Assembly: GCF_009857845.1 (NCBI RefSeq)
Contig: NZ_WWEQ01000002.1
Span: 1-64,000, forward strand
Reading direction: 5' to 3'
Source: Brevibacterium rongguiense
Lineage (GTDB): Bacteria > Actinomycetota > Actinomycetes > Actinomycetales > Brevibacteriaceae
Length of the DNA: 64,000 nt
This document shows, one piece after another, positions 17,182 to 27,000 of the stretch. The notes under the pieces were generated by a model. That model saw only the letters and a program-made list of their open reading frames with translations. It searched no databases and was not told the origin of the DNA. The translations under genes were made by a program, and so were the position numbers. How positions within the stretch are numbered: position 1 is the first letter of the stretch; the number at the start of each line of letters is the position of its first letter.

Positions 17182-19193
17182 CGTCTACGCAGCAGACCTA
17201 TTCGGGTTCGATGCTCGGCGAACAGCCGCTGACCGGTGATGCCCTCGCGGCCTACATCGCCGCCGAGCCGATCAACCCCGCTGGCCTCCCCACGCCCTAC
17301 CAGCACGGCGAGCGACTGACTGCCGCGGGCACGACGGTCGACCCGATCGTGGTGGAGATCGTGGAGGGAACCCTTGCGAGTGTGGAGATGGAGGTCGAGA
17401 CCGCCATTTCCCGCACTTCGCGGTCCCCGATGATCCGCGACGCCCACGATTTCCGTGCCGGCATCCACGACAGGCAGCTGCGGAAGCTGACGGGGCGGTC
17501 CTACTCCGCACTCGTGCATCCCGTGGTCCGGGATTTCCCCATCGAGGAGATGAGGGAGGGCGACGTCTTCTTCCACAATGACGTCTACGAGTCCGAGGGC
17601 GGCATCGGCCACCTCCCGGACATGTGCGTGACGGTGCCGGTGTTCTCCGATGGGAAGGTGGTCTGCTTCGTCCAGGCCTTCGGACACCACGACGACATCG
17701 GAGGAGCCTGCCCGGGTTCGATGCCCTCGGGTGCGACGAGCGTGTTCGAAGAGGGCCTCATGATCCCGCCCATCAAACTGTGGGATGCCGGCAGGCCCAA
17801 CCGGGCCGCGCTGAGGATCATGACGCGAAATTCGCGGATGCCCGATTCGCTCTCCGCTGACCTCGACGCCGAATGCTCCGCCTGCCTGATGGGCGCCCGG
17901 CGGCTGGGCGAGCTGTTCGCCCGCTACGGAGTGGACACCGTCGAGGCCGCGTTCGACACGATCCTCGACAACACCACCGAGATCTACCGGCGGGAGATTC
18001 TTTCGAAGATCCCCGATGGGCAGTACGTGTGGGAGGACTATGCGGAGCACGATGGAGTCTCCGACCCCATGCTCCATACTCAGCGGATCACGCTGACGAA
18101 GGTCTCGACGGGGGGGCCCGATGACGGGCCACGGCTCATCGTCGACTTCACCGGCACTGCCGCCCAGGCAGCGGGGCCGATCAACCACTGCGGCGACTAC
18201 GTGGGCGGGAACTTCCTCAAGAAGTGGCTCGCCCCCATTCTCCGCAACCTCGCCGACAGCCCCGAGCGGATGGCGGAGCTGGACGTCAACGAGGGCATCG
18301 TGCCGCTCATCGAGATGCGATTCCCCGAGAAGGGAACGCTGCTCACCCCCGTGTTCCCAGGCCCCACGAATGCGCGCACCTTCGTGATCCTTCGCCTGCT
18401 GGGCGTCCTTGCGGGCGTTGTGGCGAAGGCCGTCGATGGGCAGATGCCCGCTGACCAGGAGACGATCCGCTATACCGGCGTCTATGGCAAGGACCGGGAC
18501 GGGAATGACTACCTCATGCGCGAGGTGCTCGGCGGTGGGTCCGGTGGGCGCTATTACGCGGACGGGGAGGACACGATCCACGTGGTGCCCGACTCGCGCA
18601 ATCTCCCGACGGAATTCACCGAATCGCGCTTCCCCTTCCGGGTGGAGCGGCTCGGTCTGGCCCAGGACTCCGGCGGCGCCGGCCGCTACCGAGGCGGGCT
18701 CGGCTATGAGAAGCACATCCGCATGCTCAAGGATGGGAACTTCATGTCGATCGCCGACCGATCCATCCTCGCGTGCTGGGGAGTCAAGGGCGGCAAGGCA
18801 GGCAGGCCGTTCGAGGTCACCATCGAACCCGGCGGCGCCCATGAGCGCACGGTGGACGCGCTTGCCGATGCGGAGCCGATTGCCGCAGGTGAGGTAGTGC
18901 GGATCCGCACGACGGGCGGCGGGGGATGGGGCGACCCGCTGGAGCGCCCCTACGGCGAGGTGCTGCGCGACGTGCAGTGGGGCAAGGTCAGTGCTGATGG
19001 AGCGCGCGACTCCTATGGGGTCGTGATTTCCGGTGCGGCGGACAACATCGCCGTGGACGCGGCGGGCTCGGACGGACTGCGTCAGCGGATGCGGGCCGAG
19101 CGCAGCGCTGCAGAGCCCTTCTTCGACCGTGGGCCCGGCTTCGCCGCCCTCAGCGGCGACGGTTCGCAGGCCCCTGCGGTCGACTGGGTGTGA
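17178..19193 (+). CDS. hyuB: Hydantoinase B / oxoprolinase-type subunit
   Basis: A 671-residue partner of HyuA, starting at GTG 17178 and overlapping its stop by GTGA. Family marks include TAISRTSRSPMIRDAHDFRA, the segment FFHNDVYESEGGIGHLPDMC, VDFTGTAAQAAGPINHCGDY and the C-terminal TTGGGGWGDPLERPYGEV. Asp and His in the second segment resemble the metal-site residues of this family. The first 65 residues (before VDPIVVEIVEGTLASVEMEV) form an extension not found in the shortest homologues. Together HyuA and HyuB make a hetero-oligomer that opens cyclic amides. The four-base overlap suggests equal production of the two subunits. Confidence 0.85.
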   Translation: MTSTQQTYSGSMLGEQPLTGDALAAYIAAEPINPAGLPTPYQHGERLTAAGTTVDPIVVEIVEGTLASVEMEVETAISRTSRSPMIRDAHDFRAGIHDRQLRKLTGRSYSALVHPVVRDFPIEEMREGDVFFHNDVYESEGGIGHLPDMCVTVPVFSDGKVVCFVQAFGHHDDIGGACPGSMPSGATSVFEEGLMIPPIKLWDAGRPNRAALRIMTRNSRMPDSLSADLDAECSACLMGARRLGELFARYGVDTVEAAFDTILDNTTEIYRREILSKIPDGQYVWEDYAEHDGVSDPMLHTQRITLTKVSTGGPDDGPRLIVDFTGTAAQAAGPINHCGDYVGGNFLKKWLAPILRNLADSPERMAELDVNEGIVPLIEMRFPEKGTLLTPVFPGPTNARTFVILRLLGVLAGVVAKAVDGQMPADQETIRYTGVYGKDRDGNDYLMREVLGGGSGGRYYADGEDTIHVVPDSRNLPTEFTESRFPFRVERLGLAQDSGGAGRYRGGLGYEKHIRMLKDGNFMSIADRSILACWGVKGGKAGRPFEVTIEPGGAHERTVDALADAEPIAAGEVVRIRTTGGGGWGDPLERPYGEVLRDVQWGKVSADGARDSYGVVISGAADNIAVDAAGSDGLRQRMRAERSAAEPFFDRGPGFAALSGDGSQAPAVDWV

Positions 19194-19200
19194 GACGCCC

Positions 19201-20148
19201 ATGAGGGTTCTGGTCGCACTGGGCGGCAATGCGATGACCGGCCCCGACGGCGACGCTTCACCGGACAGCCAGCGTCGCGCCATCGCGGGAGCCGCCGTGC
19301 ACCTGGCGGACCTCGTGGCTGCCGGTCACGAGGTCGTCGTCTCCCACGGCAACGGACCGCAGGTGGGCAACATCATGCGCAAGAACGAGCTCGCCGCCTC
19401 CGAGCTGCCGCCGGTCAGTCTCGACTGGTGCGGTGCGCAGACCCAGGGCACCCTGGGCTTTACGCTCGTCAATCGCATCGAGAAGGAGCTTGGCGCGCGG
19501 GGAATCGAGCGCGGCGTGGTCGCGCTCATCACGCGCACCGTCGTGGATCCGGAGGATCCGGCATTCGAGAACCCGGTCAAACCGGTCGGCTCCTACCAGG
19601 ATGCCGAGCACGCGCGCGCGATGACGGCGCACGGGCAGGTGTGGAAGGACTTCGGAGCCCGGGGATGGCGACGCGTCGTGGCCTCGCCGACTCCGCTTCG
19701 CATCCTCGAGACCCCCACCGTCGAACTGCTGGCCGATGCCGGCTGGGTGGTCGTGGCGGCCGGCGGCGGCGGCGTGCCCGTCGTGCCCGATGGCACGGGC
19801 TACAACGGAGCATCGGCTGTCATCGACAAGGACCTGAGTGCGGCGCAGCTGGCGATTTCTGTCGGGGCGGATCGGCTGATCATCGCCACGGACGTGTCGT
19901 GCGCCGTCGCGGGGTTCGGGACCGCCTCCGCGCGGGACATCGGCCCGATCACGGCAGCGGAGCTGCGCGGGATCAGCGAATCGGGCACATTCGCCTCGGG
20001 TTCCATGGGACCGAAGGTCGAGGCGGTGCTCCGCTTCGTGGAGGCCGGCGGCCCGGTCGGGGTCATCGCCGCCCTCGATGCTCTTCCCGAAGCCGTGGCA
20101 GGCGCCGCGGGGACAGTGGTCACGGCGGTCGCCGGCGCGGCCGACTAG
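19201..20148 (+). CDS. arcC: Carbamate kinase
   Basis: A 315-residue kinase that makes ATP and carbamate from carbamoyl phosphate and ADP when run in the catabolic direction. Amino-acid kinase fold motifs are intact: VALGGNAMTG near the N-terminus, VVSHGNGPQVGNIMRKNELA, and VAAGGGGVPVV followed by IDKDLSAAQLAISVGADRLI. Seven bases separate it from hyuB, so it is in the same operon. No arginine deiminase or ornithine carbamoyltransferase gene lies near; instead the oxamate carbamoyltransferase family proteins at 24081-28005 are the likely source of carbamoyl phosphate, as in the E. coli allantoin pathway with its AllK kinase. It may also balance the ATP spent by HyuAB. Confidence 0.9.
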   Translation: MRVLVALGGNAMTGPDGDASPDSQRRAIAGAAVHLADLVAAGHEVVVSHGNGPQVGNIMRKNELAASELPPVSLDWCGAQTQGTLGFTLVNRIEKELGARGIERGVVALITRTVVDPEDPAFENPVKPVGSYQDAEHARAMTAHGQVWKDFGARGWRRVVASPTPLRILETPTVELLADAGWVVVAAGGGGVPVVPDGTGYNGASAVIDKDLSAAQLAISVGADRLIIATDVSCAVAGFGTASARDIGPITAAELRGISESGTFASGSMGPKVEAVLRFVEAGGPVGVIAALDALPEAVAGAAGTVVTAVAGAAD

Positions 20149-20151
20149 GAT
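20146..20151 (+). promoter_or_regulatory. Possible internal -10 box before the MocA-like gene
   Basis: TAGGAT overlaps the arcC stop codon and ends seven bases before ATG 20159, the same spacing seen at other leaderless starts in this window. It may give extra transcription of the molybdoenzyme accessory genes. Confidence 0.3.
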
Positions 20152-20158
20152 CGTCCAG

Positions 20159-20833
20159 ATGATGGCGACCTCCCGCCCGCGGCTCAGTGCGGTGCTCCTA
20201 GCGGCCGGGGTGGGTTCGCGGCTGGGCTGTCCCAAGGCGCTGCTGCGGATGCCGGACGGCACGCCGCTCATCGCCGAGCAGTCCCGCAGAATGGCTGCGG
20301 TGGAACCGCTCGAGTCGATCGTCGTGCTCGGAGCGCGGGCGGGCAGTGCCGTGCCGCTGGTGCCGCACGGTGTTCGTACGGTGATCTGCGAGGACTGGGC
20401 CCGCGGGCTGTCGGCCTCACTGCGCGCGGGGCTGTCAGCCGCAGCCGCCGGTGCCCCGTCGGCCGTTCTCGTCATGCTCGCCGACCTTGTCGACGTTCCC
20501 GCAACCGCGCACGCCCGGCTGGCGGGTGCCGTCGTCAACGGCACCGCCCGTCCGCCTGCCGAGGCGCTCGCCAGGTGTGCGTGGAATGGGCACCCGGGGC
20601 ACCCCGTCGTCTTCGGCGCGGGGCTGTTGGAGGCGGTGATGGCCAGCGCCAGCGGTGACACCGGTGCTCGTCGCTACCTGCGCGAGCACGCGGCGCAAAC
20701 CGTCGCAATCGAGTGCGCCGATCTCCTCGCACCGGGCATGAGCGGCGGGTTCGATATCGACACCCGTGAGGCCGCAGAGCAGCGGGGTATGCGCATCCCG
20801 GCGCCCGAAAAAGGAGTGGAAGCACATGGTTGA
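20159..20833 (+). CDS. MobA/MocA-like nucleotidyltransferase
   Basis: A 224-residue protein (a second ATG at 20162 is equally possible). The N-terminus AVLLAAGVGSRLGCPKALLR is the glycine-rich nucleotide-binding loop of MobA-like NTP transferases, and AVLVMLADLVDVPA contains the metal-binding Asp. Such proteins attach CMP or GMP to the molybdopterin cofactor. Because the Mo hydroxylase in this locus belongs to the xanthine dehydrogenase family, which uses the cytosine dinucleotide form, a MocA-type cytidylyltransferase is the best guess. The segment WNGHPGHPVVFGAGL, with its G-HP pattern, supports MocA over MobA. It is coupled to the MoxR gene by an eight-base overlap. Confidence 0.75.
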   Translation: MMATSRPRLSAVLLAAGVGSRLGCPKALLRMPDGTPLIAEQSRRMAAVEPLESIVVLGARAGSAVPLVPHGVRTVICEDWARGLSASLRAGLSAAAAGAPSAVLVMLADLVDVPATAHARLAGAVVNGTARPPAEALARCAWNGHPGHPVVFGAGLLEAVMASASGDTGARRYLREHAAQTVAIECADLLAPGMSGGFDIDTREAAEQRGMRIPAPEKGVEAHG

Positions 20834-21749
20834 GCGGCACGACCCCGCCCAGGCCGCAGGCGATGGGGTGCTTTCTTCTCCGGCCGCCGTGCGCCAGGCA
20901 CTGGCCGCGCAGGGCTATCTGGCCGAGCCCGATCTCTCCGCAGCCTGCTTTCTCGCCTCCCGCCTGACCCGCCCGCTCCTCTGCGAAGGACCGCCCGGAG
21001 TGGGCAAGACGAGTCTGGCCGCCGCCCTTGCTGCCCTGACCGGTGGCCCGCTCATTCGGCTCCAGTGCTATGACGGCCTCGATTCCACTCACGCGCTGTA
21101 CGACTGGGACTTCGCCGCGCAGATCCTCCATATCCGTACGATCGAGGCGCAGGCGAAGGCCCTGGGGCGGCCGATCGGCGCGCGGGAGCTGGCAGACGAG
21201 CTTCACGACCGCCGCTTTCTGCTGGCCCGGCCAGTGCTGCAGGCACTCGAGTCGTCGACCGAACGCGGCAGAGCGGTGCTGCTCATCGACGAAATCGATC
21301 GCGCCGACGACGAGTTCGACGCGCTCCTGCTCGAGGTCCTCTCCGAATGGTCGGTCACTGTGCCCGAGTTCGGCACCATCACAGCGGCGATTCCTCCGCT
21401 TGTCATCCTCACGTCCAACAGGACGCGCGAGCTCCACGACGCACTGCGGCGGCGTTGCCTCTACCACTGGTTCGCCCAGCCCGACGCCGACCAGGAGGAG
21501 CGCATCCTCGCCCAGCGCGTCCCCGAATCCGCAGCTCGCCTGCGCGCGGCGGTCGTCGCCGAGGCCGGCCGACTGCGCGCCGCCGGTCCGGCCAAGCCTC
21601 CAGGCACGGCCGAGACGATCGACTGGCTGCGGGCCCTGAGTGCCCTCGGGGTCGAGGAGCTCCATCAGCCCGCCGCGCGCGCAGCGCTGAGCGCAGTGCT
21701 CAAGGATGCCGACGACGTCGCTCGGTTCGGCGGTGACGATCGTGCCTGA
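20826..21749 (+). CDS. MoxR-family AAA+ ATPase (CoxD-like)
   Basis: A 307-residue AAA+ ATPase from ATG 20826. Walker A is GPPGVGKTSLAA near residue 60; Walker B is VLLIDEIDRADDEFDALLLE, with sensor 1 in PLVILTSNRTREL and the arginine-finger region DALRRRCLYHWF. MoxR proteins act with VWA-domain partners to insert metal or sulfur centres; in carbon monoxide dehydrogenase operons CoxD and CoxE mature the Mo active site. Here the next gene encodes exactly such a VWA partner, and the Mo hydroxylase genes lie at 31400-35398. It should therefore help to activate that enzyme. Confidence 0.85.
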   Translation: MVERHDPAQAAGDGVLSSPAAVRQALAAQGYLAEPDLSAACFLASRLTRPLLCEGPPGVGKTSLAAALAALTGGPLIRLQCYDGLDSTHALYDWDFAAQILHIRTIEAQAKALGRPIGARELADELHDRRFLLARPVLQALESSTERGRAVLLIDEIDRADDEFDALLLEVLSEWSVTVPEFGTITAAIPPLVILTSNRTRELHDALRRRCLYHWFAQPDADQEERILAQRVPESAARLRAAVVAEAGRLRAAGPAKPPGTAETIDWLRALSALGVEELHQPAARAALSAVLKDADDVARFGGDDRA

Positions 21750-22863
21750 ACTCGCGGGTGTGCTCGCCGCCTTCGCGGGGGATCTGCGACGTGCGGGACT
21801 GCCGGCGCCACCGAGCGCCGTGGCAGACCTCCAGGCGGCCGTCGCCGAGGTGGGCCCACTCGATCGGGCACGGGTGTGCGCCGCTTCGCGGGCGGTGATC
21901 TGTCGGGACCCCGAACAGCTCGCGGTGCACGATCGTGTTTTCGCCCGCTTCTTCGCCTCCGGCGCGCCGCCGTTCGTGCGCTCCCGCGCGCAGGTCGAGG
22001 TCCCGGAGCCCGCCGCCGCTCAGGCTGGGGGCCCGCCGCCCGCCGGAGTCGGGACACAGGACATGCAGGCAGGGGCCAGCCGGCGGGAGATCCTGCGCCG
22101 TGCGGATCTGGGGCGCTCGGAGCTGCGCGGAGAGGCGGTCGAGTTGATCGACGAAGTCCGGTTCGGCCCGGCGCTGCGCCGCACTCGGCGCCTGCGCCGT
22201 GCACGTGCGGGGCGGCCGGAGCTGCGGCGGGTGGTGCGCCAGCTCCTCCGCAGTGAGGAATTGGAGCGACTTCCCCGACGCGCCCCCGCGCAGCGGGCCC
22301 GGCGGGTGACGGTCATCTGCGATGTGTCGGCTTCGATGGAGCAGTGGATGGCCGCGAGCCTGCGCTTCGCGCGGCGGGCCGCACTCGAAACGGGAGCTCG
22401 CTGCTTTGCCGCCGGGACCCGCCTCAGTGAGATCACCGACATGCTGAGGTCCGGTGCTGCGAGCCCCGCCATTGCCCGCGCGCGCGAGGCGGTTCCGGAC
22501 CTCGGAGGCGGAACCAGGCTCGGTGACGTCCTCGCAACCCTGCTAGCCGAGCACTCGACGGCCGTCCGGGCCAGCGTCGTCGTCCTCATCAGCGACGGGT
22601 GGGAGCAGGGAGACTTCGCCGCCCTCGAGGCCGCATCGACTCGGCTGCGGCGGCTCGCTCACCGCTTCGTCTGGGTGAACCCGCGGTCTGGCCGTGCCGG
22701 ATTCTCCCCGGCGGCGCGTGGCATGAGGCTTGCCGCCGCGCAGGCGCACGTGCTCATTGCCGGCACAGACGTGCGTGATTGGCAGGCGGCGGCCGATGCG
22801 ATTTCGGCCTTGCGGCTCTCCACCGGAGCGAATCGGGTGAGCGGGGCGGTCGCCGATGCCTGA
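21733..22863 (+). CDS. CoxE-like protein with VWA domain
   Basis: A 376-residue protein; GTG 21733 or GTG 21742 are both possible starts and overlap the end of the MoxR gene. The N-terminal half is helical and Arg-rich with several long alpha segments. The C-terminal half from about residue 190 is a von Willebrand A domain: RVTVICDVSASMEQWMAASL contains the DxSxS metal-dependent adhesion site, and VVVLISDGWEQGDFAALEAA the second metal-site Asp. This layout matches CoxE, partner of the CoxD ATPase in maturation of Mo hydroxylases. It acts in the cytoplasm. Its last bases overlap the xdhC start. Confidence 0.8.
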   Translation: MTIVPELAGVLAAFAGDLRRAGLPAPPSAVADLQAAVAEVGPLDRARVCAASRAVICRDPEQLAVHDRVFARFFASGAPPFVRSRAQVEVPEPAAAQAGGPPPAGVGTQDMQAGASRREILRRADLGRSELRGEAVELIDEVRFGPALRRTRRLRRARAGRPELRRVVRQLLRSEELERLPRRAPAQRARRVTVICDVSASMEQWMAASLRFARRAALETGARCFAAGTRLSEITDMLRSGAASPAIARAREAVPDLGGGTRLGDVLATLLAEHSTAVRASVVVLISDGWEQGDFAALEAASTRLRRLAHRFVWVNPRSGRAGFSPAARGMRLAAAQAHVLIAGTDVRDWQAAADAISALRLSTGANRVSGAVADA

Positions 22864-24022
22864 TATCGCTGCGGAACTGCTCGACTGGCTCTCCTCAGGG
22901 CGCAGGTGCGCGGTGGCGATCGTCGTCGAGACGTGGTCATCCGCCCCCCGTCCCCCCGGTGCGATGATGGCCGTGGCCGACGATGGCACCGTGCTGGGCT
23001 CCCTCTCCGGCGGGTGTGTGGAAGGGGCGGTGCACGAACTCGCGCTCGCGTGCCTGGACAGCGGCACATCGGAGATCGCCCACTATGGAGTCAGCGATGA
23101 CGAGGCGCTTTCCGTGGGGCTGGCCTGCGGTGGCAGGCTCGACGTGCTCGTTGTGCCCGTAGGCGATCGCGTGCGCACCGCGCTGCGCTCATTCCTCGCG
23201 TGTGCCGGCACCGCGCCAGCCGCCCTCGCGCTTCCGGTGCCGTTCGCAGCGCACGGGGAGCTCGCAGACGGTGACGAGGCTGCCGGAGCACCGCCGGACG
23301 GTCCTCCAGTGGAACCGATCGAAGGAGCGGTCTTCGTCTCCGCGCAGGAGCAGGCGGGCGGTGTCGGCCCCGAGCGGCTCACCCGACATGTGATCGAGGA
23401 CGCGCGGGCCATGATGCGCCTCGGGCGGACGGGCATTCGCGAGTACGACGCCACCGGTCGGCGTTTGGGGGCGGGCACCCGCATCTTCGTGACGACGACC
23501 GCTCACCCCCCGAGGCTCGTCGTGTTCGGCGCGATCGACTATGCCGCAGCGCTGACGGAGATGGGGCGCTTCTTGGGGTACCGGGTGACGGTGTGCGACG
23601 CGCGCCCGATCTTTGCCACCCAGGCTCGGTTCCCCGCCGCCGACGAGGTGGTGGTCGCCTGGCCGCACCGCTACCTTGCGCAGGAGAGGGAGGGTGGCCG
23701 CATCGATCCCAGCACTGTGCTGGCGATCCTCACCCACGACCTCAAGTTCGACGTCCCAGTGCTGGAGGAGGCGCTGCGGTCGCGGGCGGGATTCATTGGG
23801 GCCCTGGGCAGCCGCCGAACCCACGAACGCCGCCGGGCGGTGCTCGAGGAGCGGGGGACGGCACCCGATCAGCTGGCGAGGATCAGCGCACCGATCGGCT
23901 TGGACATCGGGGCGCAGACCCCCGAGGCCACCGCCGTGTCGATCTTCGCCGAGGTGCTTGCCCGTCAGAGCGGTGCGACAGGACGGCCGCTCAGCCGACT
24001 CCGCGGGCCGATACACCGCTGA
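22856..24022 (+). CDS. XdhC/CoxI-family molybdenum-cofactor maturation protein
   Basis: A 388-residue protein. The N-terminal XdhC_CoxI domain shows VVETWSSAPRPPGAMMAVAD followed by GTVLGSLSGGCVEGAVHELA. The C-terminal XdhC Rossmann domain starts at LVVFGAIDYAAALTEMGRFL and includes EALRSRAGFIGALGSRRTHE. XdhC binds and protects the Mo cofactor, promotes its sulfuration and delivers it to xanthine dehydrogenase. About 90 residues between the two domains (around 105-190) are variable. It is the last gene of the + strand operon that starts with hyuA; the next genes run towards it from the other strand. This gives a complete set of maturation proteins for the Mo hydroxylase downstream. Confidence 0.85.
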   Translation: MPDIAAELLDWLSSGRRCAVAIVVETWSSAPRPPGAMMAVADDGTVLGSLSGGCVEGAVHELALACLDSGTSEIAHYGVSDDEALSVGLACGGRLDVLVVPVGDRVRTALRSFLACAGTAPAALALPVPFAAHGELADGDEAAGAPPDGPPVEPIEGAVFVSAQEQAGGVGPERLTRHVIEDARAMMRLGRTGIREYDATGRRLGAGTRIFVTTTAHPPRLVVFGAIDYAAALTEMGRFLGYRVTVCDARPIFATQARFPAADEVVVAWPHRYLAQEREGGRIDPSTVLAILTHDLKFDVPVLEEALRSRAGFIGALGSRRTHERRRAVLEERGTAPDQLARISAPIGLDIGAQTPEATAVSIFAEVLARQSGATGRPLSRLRGPIHR

Positions 24023-24080
24023 GAACCCCCCGCGGGATGCGCGCCTGCCGGGTGCCGGATCCGAACGAGCACGGCGCTGC

Positions 24081-27000
24081 TCACCCCGCGGATGCGGCTG
24101 TGCGGTCGCGCTCCCCCGTCGCACGCGCCAGTTCGGAGGCCGCCTCGGTGAAGCATTCCCACGGCGGGGTGACGAGCCCCGCACCGACCTGACCGACACC
24201 GGCCACCCGCCCGGCCATTCCGGTGTTGATCTGCGGCAGCACGCCCGTGCGGAGAACCGCGACGACATCGATGCCGCTCGGCACGCCGCGGAACTCGAGC
24301 ATCGGAATCTGGTGGACGGGGTGCTCTCCCGCAGTGATCTCGTACATCCGCCGGGTGGTCTCGACGGCGAATGCGACGTCACCGCCCACCAGGCGGACGA
24401 CCGCCGGGGCCGCGGCCATGGCCAGTCCGCCGATGCCCGCGGTCTCGGTGATCGCCGAGTCGCCGATGTCGGGATTCGCGTCCTCGGGGCCGTAAGAGCC
24501 CAGGTAGAGGCCGTCGGCGACCTGTGCCGGCCCGGTGAACCATGTCGGACCGGCGCCCGCCGTCTGCACACCGAACTCGGTGCCGTTCCTGGCCATCGTG
24601 ACGATGAGGGAGGATCCTGGGATGTCCTTCGCGGCCGCCATCGCGAGCTTGCACGTGGGCATGACGAGGTTCAGGGCGAAGTAGTCATTGGCGCCGAGGA
24701 AGCGGCAGACCTCGGCCAGCTGCTCGGCTGGCCACTGCAGGCCCAACAGGTCGGGCATGAGATCGCGCAGGAACAGGAGGGTCGCCGTGCGATTGCGGTT
24801 ATGGCCCTCGTCGCCCGACTGCAGCATCTGCGAGACATAGCTCTTGGTGTCGATGGGTCCGTGCGACTCCACTGCGCGGGCGAGTACGGGGCCGAGGACG
24901 TCGCGCATCCAGCGCAGGCGGTCGAGTACCTCCGGGCCGTTGGCCCCGTAGCGCAGAACCTTGCCCAGACCCTCGTTGAGGGAGCAGTAGGCGCGATTGC
25001 CGGAGACCGGGTCGCGCAGCTCGAACATCCACATGGACGGGCTCACCACACCGGCCATCGGGCCGACCGCGTCCCTGCTGTGGCACGGCGCCGTGGTGAA
25101 GGTCCCGGCGGCAAGCCCGGCTTCCGCTTCCGCCAGGGATTCCGCGAGGCCCTCGAAGACGACCGCGCCCGCGAGTGCTCCGCGCATCGGTCCGGAGGCA
25201 TTCTCCCAGCGGAGCGGGGGCCCAGAGTGGAGGAATTCGTGATCTCGCAGCCCGAGGCACTCGCGAGCTGGCCGGAGGCCGATGAGCTCGGCACCGGCGC
25301 CGAGCATGCGCTCAAGGGCGAGGGCATTCGCCGTCAGTCGGCGCGGGTCCGCCATGATCGCGAAGATCTCGGCAGGGTCGGCGCTGGGCGGCTGCCAGGA
25401 CACCTCCGCCACCTCGATCGCCTGATCGCGCAGCGACTGTGCGAAGAGCCCAACGCCGCAGTTGACCGCGATCAGCTCCGAGCCGAGCAGACCGCGCAGC
25501 GGCTCCTCCCCGGTCGACGCTCCGTCGGGCATCCGGTGCTCCGCGGGCCTGTCGGGGCCGGGGTCCTGCGCCCACCCCTGCGTGTCCGCACTCGAACCGG
25601 TGCCGGCGCCGGCGCGCGCGCCGTCGACCAGCGCGAGCGCCTGCCGCACTGCCTGTGAGTTCGACGCGAATACCTGGGCTCCCGCGTTGACGAGTGCCGC
25701 CGCTGTCGCCTCGAGATCCTGCGGATCGTCGGTGGTTCCGATGAGGCTCACCAGCACCGGAAGTTCGCGTCCACGGGCGGCCGCGGCGCTGCGCGCATCC
25801 GAGATCGCCGCGGCGAGTTCGGCACCGGGCGAGGGGTGGGCGCCGTGGCCCAGCACGAGGTCGAGGAGCAGAACTCCCGCGTTCTCACCCTGCTCGCGAA
25901 TGGCCGCCAGGCGCAGGCTGGGGTCGATCATCGGATGCGCCCTGCCCTCCGTCATCGAGTCGTCGCCGAAGTCCACGATCGCGTGCCGGCCGGCCGGCAG
26001 GTTACTGCCGCCGATCTGCGGGGCCCCGGGAAGGGGGATGTTCGAGGCGATGGGCCCCAGTGACCGGCTGGCGATGAGCATTGCCTCGTCGGCGAGGGTG
26101 CCGCCCACGAAGAGCCCCACGAGGGGGCCGTCGGGAGTGCACTGCGCGGCCTTGCCCCACACGGGCCACTCGACGGCCTCGTGGCCCGCCGCTTCGAGCG
26201 CGGCCTCGACACCGGCGGTGAGGTCGGGGGAGTCCGGACCGAGTACGGCCCAGCTGACCGGGACGCCGAGGTCGGCGGCGAGTGCCTCGAGCCGGCCGAC
26301 AACCGCGGTGTCCGCGGGCTTCGAGACCACGATGATGCGCTCGGTCCGGGCATCGGCGGCAAGCGCCCTCATCGCCTGCGCGGCGGAGGCCCCGCCCACC
26401 TCTGCGCCGAGGTCCCTCCCACCGGTTCCGAGCAGGTGGGAGACTCCGGTGCCTGCCGCGGCCAGGAGGGTGGCGACCTGCTGGGAACCGGTCCCCGAGG
26501 CGGCGACGATGCCGAACGGCCCCGGGGGGACGGTGTTCGCGAAGCCGAGTCCGACGCCGCCGATCATCGCAGTGCCGCAATCGGGGCCCATGAGAAGGAG
26601 GTCGCGCTCGCCCGCGATTCGCTTGAGCTCGACCTCGGTTGCGACGTCGACGTTGTCGCTGAAGAGGAGCACGGAGCAACCGGCGTCGAGCGCGGCCAGA
26701 GCTTCGATCCCCGCGTACTCGCCGGCGACGGAGACGACGGCGAGGTTGGCCCCGTGACGGTCTGCCGCACTTTCGACTGTGAGCGGAGGCTGATCCTGCC
26801 CGCCGGGCCCTTCCGATGCCCGGGCAGCCCGCGCGAGTTCGTCGAACGCCGCCTCGAGTTCGGTGCGGGCCGCCGCGAGGGCCTGTTCGCCGTCACCGCG
26901 CACGGCGATGACGAGATCCCCGGGGCCGACGTCTCCGGAGACGTCGAAGCCGGCCGCGCGCATGAGGTCGAGATTGAGGGGGGTTCCCATGCCGATCAGC

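Noticed and set aside
14950-19283. Two long minus-strand frames (14950-17103 and 17100-19283)
   Set aside because: They lie opposite hyuA and hyuB, which have full family signatures on the + strand.
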